DNA from: Acidovorax defluvii
GTDB lineage: Bacteria > Pseudomonadota > Gammaproteobacteria > Burkholderiales > Burkholderiaceae_C
Assembly (NCBI GenBank): GCA_003268905.1
Contig: QLTU01000001.1
Coordinates: forward strand, 277,753-341,752
Length of the DNA: 64,000 bases
Direction: 5' to 3'
The position numbers and the translations under genes were made by a program. This document shows, in pieces, positions 56,906 through 64,000 of the stretch; position 1 is the first letter of the stretch, and each line of letters begins with the position of its first letter. The notes under the pieces were generated by a model. That model had not been told where the DNA came from. It was given only the letters and a program-made list of their open reading frames with translations, and searched no databases.

Positions 56906-57523
56906 TCAGACCAGCACCTTGGCCACGGGTGCAAAGCTGCGCCGATGGTGAATGCAAGCGCCGTGCTCGCGCAGCGCAGCCATGTGCACGGCCGTGCCGT
57001 AGCCCTTGTGCCCGGAAAAGCCGTATTGAGGGTACTGCTCATCGACCTGCACACACCAACGGTCGCGGTGCACTTTGGCCAGGATGGAGGCGGCCGAGAT
57101 GGCGGGCACCAGCGCATCACCCTTGACAATGGCCTCGGCGGGGATGTCCAGCGTGGGCAGCCGGTTGCCATCGACCAGAACCATCTTCGGCTTGAGCCGC
57201 AGGCCCAGCACGGCGCGGCGCATGGCCAGCAGCGTGGCCTGCAGGATATTCAGGCGGTCGATCTCCTCGACGCTGGCTTCGGCAATGCTGAAACACAGCG
57301 CCCGGGCGCGGATCTCGTCAAACAGGGCCTCGCGCCGCGCGGCAGTGAGCTTTTTGGAGTCGGCCAGGCCAGCAATGGGATGGAGGTCATCCAGGATGAC
57401 CGCAGCAGCCACCACGGGCCCGGCCAGCGGGCCACGGCCAGCCTCGTCCACCCCGGCGACCAGGCCGGGGGCGTGCCAGGGCAGGCGGGCCTGCTCAGGC
57501 GGCGAGGATTTTGCGGATCGCAT
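56906..57523 (-). CDS. rnhB: Ribonuclease HII
   Basis: Removes ribonucleotides misincorporated in DNA and cleaves RNA:DNA hybrids; 205 residues. [20 protein letters not shown] holds the first two catalytic acids, [19 protein letters not shown] and [20 protein letters not shown] the others, and [18 protein letters not shown] is the C-terminal signature. The ATG at 57523 starts 29 bases inside lpxB, as in many betaproteobacteria. Confidence 0.97.
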   Translation of the reverse strand: MRSAKSSPPEQARLPWHAPGLVAGVDEAGRGPLAGPVVAAAVILDDLHPIAGLADSKKLTAARREALFDEIRARALCFSIAEASVEEIDRLNILQATLLAMRRAVLGLRLKPKMVLVDGNRLPTLDIPAEAIVKGDALVPAISAASILAKVHRDRWCVQVDEQYPQYGFSGHKGYGTAVHMAALREHGACIHHRRSFAPVAKVLV

Positions 57524-58652
57524 CGGCAGCCAGTCGGGACGTGTCGCGCTGCAGGCTTTCGTGCAGGGCGGTGAAACGTTGCTCAAGCGCGGTGATTTTT
57601 TCACGCTGGTGCACGCGGGCGTCAAACCACTGCAGCGTGGCCGCGCTGAGCGCCTGCGGCGTTGCGGCATCCTGAATGAGCTCAGGCACCACAAAATCGC
57701 GGCAAAGAATATTGGGCAGCCCCACCCAGGGTTGCAGCTGCTTGCGCCGCATGAGCCACCAGCTCAAGGGGTGCATGTGGTAGCCAATCACCATGGGGCG
57801 CTTGAACAGCGCAGCCTCCAGGGTGGCCGTGCCGCTGGCGATCAGCGTGACATCGCAGGCAGCCAGCACGGCGTGGGACTGGCCGGTAACGATCTGCAAG
57901 GCACCGCCCAGGCCGCTGGCATGGGCCAGCTGCTCAATGCGCTGCCGCAGGGCGGGCACGGCGGGTACTATTAATTTAATAGCTGGACGCGCTTTAAGGA
58001 TAAGCGCTGCAGCCCGAAAGAAGGGCAAGGCGATGTATTCGACCTCGGCCGACCGGCTGCCCGGCAAAATGGCCAGCACCTCATCGCCATCGTGCAGCCC
58101 CAGTTGCGCCCTGGCGGCATGGCGGTCTGGCACCATGGGGATCACACTTGCCAGCGGATGCCCCACATAGGTCGCGGCAATGCCATGCTGGGCCAGCAAT
58201 TGCGGCTCGAAGGGAAAGATGCACAGCACATGGTCTGCACTGCGGCGGATTTTTTCGACCCGATCAGCCCGCCAAGCCCAGATCGAAGGGCAGACAAAAT
58301 GCACGGTCTTGATGCCGGCAGCGCGCAGGTCGGCTTCGAGGCCCAGGTTGAAATCGGGTGCATCCACGCCAATGAACACATCCGGCCGATCTTGCAGCAG
58401 GCGCGCTCGCAGCTGCTTGCGAATGCCCATGATGTCGCGCAACCGGCGCAGAACCTCCATGCTGTAGCCATGCACCGCCAGCCGCTCGCTGGGCCACCAG
58501 GCCGTGAAGCCCCGGCGCGCCATCTGCGGCCCGCCAATGCCCTGCGCCTGCAATCCGGGCCACTGGGCCTGCAGTCCATCGAGCAGCAGCCCTGCCAGCA
58601 GATCACCCGATGTTTCGCCCGCCACCATGGCGACCCGGGGAGATGCACTCAT
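57495..58652 (-). CDS. lpxB: Lipid-A-disaccharide synthase
   Basis: Condenses UDP-2,3-diacylglucosamine with lipid X in lipid A synthesis at the inner membrane; 385 residues, GT19 family. [60 protein letters not shown] and [20 protein letters not shown] are family blocks. A GTG directly before the ATG at 58652 is an alternative start. A dispersed repeat (57966-58015) encodes [16 protein letters not shown] in the linker between the two Rossmann-like domains. Confidence 0.97.
   Translation of the reverse strand: MSASPRVAMVAGETSGDLLAGLLLDGLQAQWPGLQAQGIGGPQMARRGFTAWWPSERLAVHGYSMEVLRRLRDIMGIRKQLRARLLQDRPDVFIGVDAPDFNLGLEADLRAAGIKTVHFVCPSIWAWRADRVEKIRRSADHVLCIFPFEPQLLAQHGIAATYVGHPLASVIPMVPDRHAARAQLGLHDGDEVLAILPGSRSAEVEYIALPFFRAAALILKARPAIKLIVPAVPALRQRIEQLAHASGLGGALQIVTGQSHAVLAACDVTLIASGTATLEAALFKRPMVIGYHMHPLSWWLMRRKQLQPWVGLPNILCRDFVVPELIQDAATPQALSAATLQWFDARVHQREKITALEQRFTALHESLQRDTSRLAADAIRKILAA
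57966..58015. repeat. Dispersed inverted-repeat element inside lpxB
   Basis: TACTATTAATTTAATAGCTG, then GACGCGCTTTAAGGATAAGC, then GCTGCAGCC. A clear copy, read in frame on the minus strand. Confidence 0.7.
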
Positions 58653-58662
58653 CACCGGCCCT

Positions 58663-59451
58663 TCAGCGCGCGATGCCGCGCGTGGCGTCGGCCAGGAACT
58701 GCTCCATCATCGCCACGTCGCCAGCGGCCTCGGGCACCGACTGCAGGAGGTCCGCGATGGCCGCACGCGCAGCCTCCAGCGTGAGGCCTTGGCGATAAAG
58801 CATCTTGTGCATCTGCTTGACAGCGCCCAGCCGCTCGGCAGAAAAGCCCCGGCGACGCAGCCCCACCAGGTTGTAGCCGCGCACGGCCAGCGGGTTGCCG
58901 TCCACCAGCATGAACGGCGGCACGTCTTGCGCCACCGCGCTGGCAAATCCCACCATGGCATGTGCCCCGATCTTTACGAACTGGTGAATGCCGGTGAGGC
59001 CGCCCACCGTCACCCAGTCACCCAGGTGCACATGTCCGGCCAGCGTGGTGTTGTTGGCCAGCGTGGTGTGGTTGCCCACATGGCAATCGTGGGCGATGTG
59101 GGTGTAGGCCATGATCCAGTTGTCATTGCCCACCGTGGTGATGCCGCCGGCCTGGGGCACCCCGAGGTTCAGGGTACAAAACTCGCGGATGGTGTTGCGG
59201 TCGCCAATCACCAGCTCGGTGGGTTCGCCCGCATACTTTTTGTCCTGGGGAATCGCACCAATGGAGTTGAACTGGAAGATATGGTTGTCGCGGCCCAGCG
59301 TGGTGCGCCCGTCGATCACGCAGTGCGGGCCCACGGTAGTGCCCGCCCCGATGACCACATGGGCACCGATCACGCTGTATGGCCCGATGCTGGCCGTCGC
59401 GTCGATTTCAGCGCGCGGATCGACGATGGCTGTGGGATGGATGTTGCTCAC
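58663..59451 (-). CDS. lpxA: UDP-N-acetylglucosamine acyltransferase
   Basis: First step of lipid A synthesis: transfers 3-hydroxyacyl from ACP to UDP-GlcNAc. The left-handed beta-helix is seen as hexapeptide repeats from [20 protein letters not shown] onward; the catalytic His is in [17 protein letters not shown]. The GTG at 59449-59451 gives exactly 262 residues, the E. coli length, starting before the conserved IHPTAIVD; a GTG at 59493 would overlap fabZ and add 14 unmatched residues. Confidence 0.97.
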   Translation of the reverse strand: MSNIHPTAIVDPRAEIDATASIGPYSVIGAHVVIGAGTTVGPHCVIDGRTTLGRDNHIFQFNSIGAIPQDKKYAGEPTELVIGDRNTIREFCTLNLGVPQAGGITTVGNDNWIMAYTHIAHDCHVGNHTTLANNTTLAGHVHLGDWVTVGGLTGIHQFVKIGAHAMVGFASAVAQDVPPFMLVDGNPLAVRGYNLVGLRRRGFSAERLGAVKQMHKMLYRQGLTLEAARAAIADLLQSVPEAAGDVAMMEQFLADATRGIAR

Positions 59452-59468
59452 GGCTTGCAAAGGCGCAC

Positions 59469-59909
59469 TCAGCCAACGCTGCGCATCGTGCACATGAGTT
59501 CGGCCTCGCAGGCCACTTCCTCGCCCACACGCGCCACGCCCTTGAACTTCCAGATGCCACCACGCACGCGGTCGATCGTGATTTCCAGGATCAACTGGTC
59601 ACCGGGCTCCACCGGGCGCTTGAAACGCGCACCGTCGATGCCGACAAAATAGTAGATGTTGTTTTCATCGGGCACCTTGCCCATGGCGTCAAACGCCAGC
59701 AGACCCGCCGCCTGCGCCAGCGCTTCCAGGATCAGCACCCCCGGCATCACAGGGTGTCCGGGAAAGTGCCCCATGAAATAAGGCTCGTTGAACGTTACGT
59801 TCTTGATCGCCTTGATGCGGGTGTTGCTCTCAAGCTCGATCACCTTGTCCACCAGAAGAAACGGGTAGCGGTGAGGCAGTTGCTTGAGAATTGCGTGAAT
59901 GTCCATCAT
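59469..59909 (-). CDS. fabZ: 3-hydroxyacyl-ACP dehydratase FabZ
   Basis: Dehydrates 3-hydroxyacyl-ACP in fatty acid elongation; sits here with lpx genes because both pathways compete for the same substrate. The 146-residue hot-dog protein has [20 protein letters not shown] and the active-site block [20 protein letters not shown] with catalytic His and Glu. Two consecutive ATG codons (59909, 59906) precede IHAIL; the first is given. Confidence 0.98.
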   Translation of the reverse strand: MMDIHAILKQLPHRYPFLLVDKVIELESNTRIKAIKNVTFNEPYFMGHFPGHPVMPGVLILEALAQAAGLLAFDAMGKVPDENNIYYFVGIDGARFKRPVEPGDQLILEITIDRVRGGIWKFKGVARVGEEVACEAELMCTMRSVG

Positions 59910-59925
59910 CGAGTTGTTCTTCCGT

Positions 59926-60906
59926 TCATGCTGCCTTGAGAGCCTGCTCCAGCGCCTTGACGCGCTCTCGCAAGCTGTACAGTTGTTTGAGTGTGGCAGC
60001 GTTTTTTTCCCAGCGCGCATTGTCGTCGATGGGAAACATACCGGTGTATTGACCCGGCTTGGTGAGCGAGCGCGTGACAACCGTGGCTGCAGAGATGTGC
60101 ACGTTGTCGGCCAGTTCGAGATGGCCCAGCACGATGGCGCCGCCACCGACAGTGCAGTGCGCGCCAATGGTGGCACTACCGGCCACCCCCACGCACCCGG
60201 CCATGGCCGAGTGCTTGCCAATGTGAACGTTGTGGCCGATCTGGATCAGGTTGTCGAGTTTGACGCCGTCTTCAATGACGGTGTCTTGAAGCGCACCACG
60301 ATCAATGCAGGTGTTGGCGCCGATTTCCACGTCGTCGCCAATGCGCACCGCACCCAGCTGTTCAATCTTGATCCATTCACCGCCCTGTGGCGCAAAGCCA
60401 AAGCCATCGGCGCCTATCACCACACCCGCGTGCACAATGCAGCGCGCGCCAATGTGGCAGTTTTCGCCCACCGTCACACGCGACTTCAGCACCGTGCCTG
60501 CACCAACGTGCGCGCCGCGCTCCACAACGCACAGCGGGCCCACCGACGCACTGGGATGCACGACCGCGCCGACATCCACCACGGCGCTGGGATGCACGCC
60601 GGGCTGCACGGCAGCACCATGGTGCTGCCGCCAAAGCTGCGTGACCCGTGCGAAATAGACGTAGGGGTTGTCCGCCACAATGCATGCCCCCCGCGCCAGC
60701 GCAGGCTCGCGCATAGCGGGCGCCACAATGACACAGGCCGCCCGGGAGGCGGCCAGTTGCTGCTGGTAGCGCGGGTGGCTCAGAAAACTGATGTCCCCTG
60801 GGCCGGCGGTTTCGAGCGGCGCGATCCGGAGCACCGCGGTGTCCCGCAGCCCTCCTTCCAGCGATCCGCCCAGCGCGTCAACAATGTTCCCAAGGAGCAA
60901 GCTCAC
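59926..60906 (-). CDS. lpxD: UDP-3-O-(3-hydroxyacyl)glucosamine N-acyltransferase
   Basis: Third lipid A enzyme, adding the amide-linked acyl chain; 326 residues. The N-terminal uridine-binding domain ([20 protein letters not shown]) is followed by a beta-helix with hexapeptide repeats. The catalytic His lies in the [20 protein letters not shown] region. A C-terminal helix ([18 protein letters not shown]) is visible. Start is a GTG. Between skp and fabZ, the standard position. Confidence 0.97.
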   Translation of the reverse strand: MSLLLGNIVDALGGSLEGGLRDTAVLRIAPLETAGPGDISFLSHPRYQQQLAASRAACVIVAPAMREPALARGACIVADNPYVYFARVTQLWRQHHGAAVQPGVHPSAVVDVGAVVHPSASVGPLCVVERGAHVGAGTVLKSRVTVGENCHIGARCIVHAGVVIGADGFGFAPQGGEWIKIEQLGAVRIGDDVEIGANTCIDRGALQDTVIEDGVKLDNLIQIGHNVHIGKHSAMAGCVGVAGSATIGAHCTVGGGAIVLGHLELADNVHISAATVVTRSLTKPGQYTGMFPIDDNARWEKNAATLKQLYSLRERVKALEQALKAA

Positions 60907-60930
60907 GCGCCACCCACCCTGCGCCGCAGC

Positions 60931-61449
60931 TCACTTGCCTGCAGCATTCAGCGCCTTGATCACCCGGTCAGTGATGTCGTGCTTGGGGTTGATATAGACG
61001 GCTTCCTGCAGGATGACGTCGTACTTCTCAGCTTCGGCAACCTGCTTGACCACCTTGTTGGCACGCTCGAGAACCTGGGCAAGTTCTTCGTTCTTGCGCA
61101 CGTTCAGGTCTTCCTGGAACTCACGGCGCTTGCGCTGGAACTCGCGATCCTGGTCCACCAGCTGACGCTGGCGCGTGGTGCGCTGGCTTTCGGCCATGGT
61201 GGGAGCCTCGCGCTCGAATTTTTCGGTGGCGGACTTCAGGGCATTACCCGACTCGATCAGTTCCTTCTCGCGACGGGAAAACTCCTGCTCCAGCTTGGCC
61301 TGGGCCGCCTTGGCGGTAGTGGCCTCGCGGAAGATGCGGTCGGTGTTGACGAAACCGGCCTTGAACTCTTGTGCCTGCAGCGCAGGGGAAGCCACGGCCA
61401 GCGCGCTCAGCAGCAGGGCCAGTGTGAAATGACGGGAAAGTGATTTCAT
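60931..61449 (-). CDS. skp: Periplasmic chaperone Skp/OmpH
   Basis: Holds unfolded outer-membrane proteins on their way to BamA; 172 residues. A signal peptide ends ASPALQAQEF. The mature part is highly charged and helical (AAQAKLEQEFSRREKELIES and RQLVDQDREFQRKRREFQED), forming the coiled-coil tentacles. Its ATG shares a base with the bamA stop (TAATG). Confidence 0.95.
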   Translation of the reverse strand: MKSLSRHFTLALLLSALAVASPALQAQEFKAGFVNTDRIFREATTAKAAQAKLEQEFSRREKELIESGNALKSATEKFEREAPTMAESQRTTRQRQLVDQDREFQRKRREFQEDLNVRKNEELAQVLERANKVVKQVAEAEKYDVILQEAVYINPKHDITDRVIKALNAAGK

Positions 61450-63746
61450 TAGAAGGACGTACCAATCTGGAATTGAAGTTTCTGAATTCTATCGCCGGCG
61501 AACTTGCGCACCGGTTGTGCATAGGCAAGACGCAGCGGACCCAAGGGAGAAATCCAGCTCAAGCCCACACCCGCTGACGCGCGCATGTCGCTGAAACTGA
61601 CCTTGTCATTTTCACCATACACATTGCCCACATCCACAAAGGTGAACAGGCGCAGCGTGCGGTCATTGCCAGCGCCTGGAAACGGCACCATCAGCTCGGC
61701 ATTGAGCGTGACTTTCTTCGGCCCGCCCAAAGAGGCGCCCGTCACATCGCGCGGTCCCAGTGTGCCTTGGTCAAAACCACGTACTGAGCCCAGGCCACCG
61801 GAGTAGAAGTTTTTGAACACCGGAAACGGACGACCATTCATGCCCTTGCCATAACCCAGCTCGCCATTGAAGGCCACCGTGAACCGCTTGTTCAACGGGA
61901 TGTATTGCTGGTACTGGTAGTTCGCCCGCAGGTAGCGCGCGTCACCCGCCACAGACCATTCGGAATTGAGCCGCTGGTAACGACCCGAATTTGGAGCCAG
62001 CGCGCTGTCACGGTCATCGCGCGACCAACCGATGGTCAGGGGAATGGAGCTGCTGCTGAAGCCGTAGGTGTCTGCGTAGGCAAGGTACGCGGCCGGGATG
62101 TTGGTGCCAGGCTTGATCTTGGTCTGCTCTATGCCGCCGCCGAAGAATACGGTATCGGTCTCACTGAAGGGCACCCCGAAACGCATGGATGCACCCGTAG
62201 TGACCAGCTGGTAATTGCCACCCTGATCTTCATAGGGCTTGTCGGTGCGGTAGTAAAGGTCCAGCGTTCGAGAGATGCCATCCTGTGTGAAGTACGGGTT
62301 GGTGGTGCTGAACACCAAAGTACGGCGGTACTTGCTGGTGTTGACATCCACCCCCAGGTAGTTGCCTGAACCGAATACGTTTTCCTGCTTGACGGCAAAT
62401 GACAAGGACACCTTTTCAGCGCTGGAGAAACCCGCACCGAGCTGCAAAGACCCGGTGGGTTTTTCGGCGACGCTGATCACAAGGTCAACCTGGTCCGGCG
62501 ATCCGGGCACTTCCTGGGTTTCGATTCCCACCTCGGTAAAGTACCCGAGACGGTCCACACGGTCCCGCGACAGGCGGATCTTCTCGCCGTCGTACCACGA
62601 AGACTCATACTGCCGGAATTCGCGGCGCACGACTTCATCACGGGTGCGGTTGTTGCCGCTCACATTGATGCGCCGCACGTAAGCCCGGCGGGCCGGTTCG
62701 GCCTGAAGCACCAGCGACACGCGGTTGTTTTCGCGGTCAATGTCCGGCACCGCCTCGACACGCGCAAACGCAAAACCGAATCGACCAAAGTATTCGGAGA
62801 AGGCCTTGGTAGTTTCGGTGACCTGATCAGCGTTGTAGGGCTCGCCGGGACGGATGGCGACCAGCGATTTGAACTCGTCTTCACGATCGAGGTAGTTGCC
62901 TTCGAGCTTGACTCCCGACACCACAAACCGCTCGCCTTCGGAGACATTGACCACAATGGAAATGTCCTGCTTGTCGGGCGAGATGGCCACCTGGGTGGAG
63001 TCCACGCGAAACTCAAGGTATCCGCGCTGGAGATAGTAGGAACGCAGCGTCTCCAGATCGGCATTGAGCTTTGCGCGGGCATAGCGGTCCGACTTGGTGT
63101 ACCAACTCAGCCAGCCGCCGGTGTCCTGGTCGAACAACCCCTTGAGCGTGGACTCGCTGAAAGCCTTGTTGCCCACAATGCGCACTTCCTTGATGCGCGC
63201 CGGCTCACCCTCCACCACCGTGAAGGTGAGGTTGACACGGTTGCGCTCAATGGGCGTCACGGTGGTAACCACCTCGGCCCCGTACAGGCTCTTATTGATG
63301 TACTGGCGCTTGAGTTCCTGCTCGGCCCGGTCGGCCAGTGCCTTGTCATAAGGCCGGCCTTCTGTCAGCCCCACGTCGCGCATGCTCTTCTTGAGGGCCT
63401 CCTTGTCGAACTCCTTGGTGCCCGCAAATTCGACATCGGCAATGGTGGGACGCTCTTCGACCACGACGACCAGCACGTTACCAGTGGCCTCCAGCCGGAC
63501 GTCCTTGAAAAGCCCCAGACCAAACAGGGCCCGAATGGCGGCGGCGCCCTTTTCGTCGTTGTAGTCATCGCCCACGCGCAGTGGCATGGATGCGAAGATG
63601 GTGCCGGGCTCCACACGCTGCAGCCCCTCCACCCGAATGTCCTGCACCTTGAAGGGCTCCAGGGCCCACGCCGCATTGGCGACCAAAACCATGGCGGCAA
63701 CGGCCGATGCAGTGCGCACGCCCAGGCGATTGATGTGTTTTTTCAT
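61449..63746 (-). CDS. bamA: Outer membrane protein assembly factor BamA
   Basis: Core of the BAM machine that folds beta-barrels into the outer membrane; 765 residues. A signal peptide ends ANAAWALEPF. Five POTRA domains follow (the first from FKVQDIRVEGLQRVEPGTIF), then the 16-strand barrel. The lid motif is seen in RGFDQGTLGPRD (VRGF/Y). The protein ends in FQIGTSF with the terminal Phe signal of outer-membrane barrels. Confidence 0.98.
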   Translation of the reverse strand: MKKHINRLGVRTASAVAAMVLVANAAWALEPFKVQDIRVEGLQRVEPGTIFASMPLRVGDDYNDEKGAAAIRALFGLGLFKDVRLEATGNVLVVVVEERPTIADVEFAGTKEFDKEALKKSMRDVGLTEGRPYDKALADRAEQELKRQYINKSLYGAEVVTTVTPIERNRVNLTFTVVEGEPARIKEVRIVGNKAFSESTLKGLFDQDTGGWLSWYTKSDRYARAKLNADLETLRSYYLQRGYLEFRVDSTQVAISPDKQDISIVVNVSEGERFVVSGVKLEGNYLDREDEFKSLVAIRPGEPYNADQVTETTKAFSEYFGRFGFAFARVEAVPDIDRENNRVSLVLQAEPARRAYVRRINVSGNNRTRDEVVRREFRQYESSWYDGEKIRLSRDRVDRLGYFTEVGIETQEVPGSPDQVDLVISVAEKPTGSLQLGAGFSSAEKVSLSFAVKQENVFGSGNYLGVDVNTSKYRRTLVFSTTNPYFTQDGISRTLDLYYRTDKPYEDQGGNYQLVTTGASMRFGVPFSETDTVFFGGGIEQTKIKPGTNIPAAYLAYADTYGFSSSSIPLTIGWSRDDRDSALAPNSGRYQRLNSEWSVAGDARYLRANYQYQQYIPLNKRFTVAFNGELGYGKGMNGRPFPVFKNFYSGGLGSVRGFDQGTLGPRDVTGASLGGPKKVTLNAELMVPFPGAGNDRTLRLFTFVDVGNVYGENDKVSFSDMRASAGVGLSWISPLGPLRLAYAQPVRKFAGDRIQKLQFQIGTSF

Positions 63747-63791
63747 GAGTGAAGCGGGAGCCGCAAGTCGCAGGGAAATGCAGCAAAAAGT

Positions 63792-64000
63792 TTAGCCAAA
63801 GAGCCGGGTGATATCGTTGAACAGGGCAATGGACATCATGAGAAGAAGAACCGCCACGCCACCGCGCTGCAGGTGCTCCATCCACGCATCCGACACCTTC
63901 CGGCCCGTCACGCCCTCCCAAAGATAATACATCAGGTGCCCACCATCGAGGACAGGCAAGGGCAGCAGGTTCAGCACCCCAAGGCTGACGCTGATGAGCG
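63792..64000 (-). CDS. rseP: Zinc metalloprotease RseP, C-terminal part (runs off the window)
   Basis: The site-2 protease of the envelope stress pathway that cleaves RseA. The visible 68 residues include LISVSLGVLNLLPLPVLDGG, with the conserved NxxPxPxLDGG motif providing the zinc-ligand Asp, and a last membrane helix VAVLLLMMSIALFNDITRLF. The frame is open to base 64000, so the gene start lies outside. It precedes bamA as in most proteobacteria. Confidence 0.93.
   Translation of the reverse strand, partial: LISVSLGVLNLLPLPVLDGGHLMYYLWEGVTGRKVSDAWMEHLQRGGVAVLLLMMSIALFNDITRLFG

Overview
The window is a GC-rich chromosomal segment from a betaproteobacterium, most likely a member of the Comamonadaceae close to Acidovorax. 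This rests on the protein sequences, the gene orders (mltD-gloB-yafS-rnhA, dnaX-ybaB-recR, rlmE-ftsH-folP-glmM, rseP-bamA-skp-lpxD-fabZ-lpxA-lpxB-rnhB) and a dispersed repeat family of a kind I associate with that family from memory. No tRNA or rRNA gene, CRISPR array, insertion sequence or prophage was seen. One RNA gene, the small SRP RNA ffs, is present. The segment is densely coded, with many 1-29 base overlaps between co-directional genes.

Layout. 1-5.3 kb: rnhA (partial), a YafS-like methyltransferase, gloB, mltD, a DUF3096 peptide, an orphan ABC-type binding protein and a MAPEG protein. 5.4-9.3 kb: recR, ybaB and dnaX on the minus strand, then ffs and a zinc-ribbon protein. 9.3-13 kb: an L,D-transpeptidase and a YcbK-like peptidase (the ycbB-ycbK pair), then a flavoprotein. 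13-19.2 kb: addB-addA type helicase-nuclease. 19.2-24.8 kb: trxA, rho, rpmE2, a membrane protein and a MATE exporter. 24.7-41 kb: the phosphate region. 41-51 kb: a GGDEF-EAL protein, glmM, folP, ftsH, rlmE, yhbY, a glycosyltransferase, a DUF4149 protein and greA. 51-64 kb: carAB, a TrmH-family methyltransferase and the lipid A/outer-membrane assembly cluster, ending in rseP (partial).

The phosphate region is the functional highlight. It holds the complete pstS-pstC-pstA-pstB-phoU-phoB-phoR system. On the other side of a promoter region with two opposed Pho boxes lie a fasciclin lipoprotein, a type 1 binding protein and exopolyphosphatase (ppx). Next come a histone-H1-like/ribbon-helix-helix protein behind a palindrome, sixA and polyphosphate kinase (ppk, with a tandem Pho box). 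Last is an overlapping three-gene operon of OlsB-like acyltransferase, PlcP-like metallophosphatase and glycosyltransferase. Together these read as phosphate uptake and signalling, polyphosphate storage and replacement of phospholipids by phosphorus-free lipids. The glycosyltransferase is broken by one in-frame TAA codon.

Other points: a short inverted-repeat family has at least ten recognisable copies in 64 kb, seven of them wholly inside genes and read through in frame, and one supplying a stop codon. dnaX has a nine-A run exactly where the gamma/tau boundary is expected, with both shifted frames closing within five codons. gloB and the divergent methyltransferase share overlapping start codons. 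Everything here is read by eye; no database search was run.
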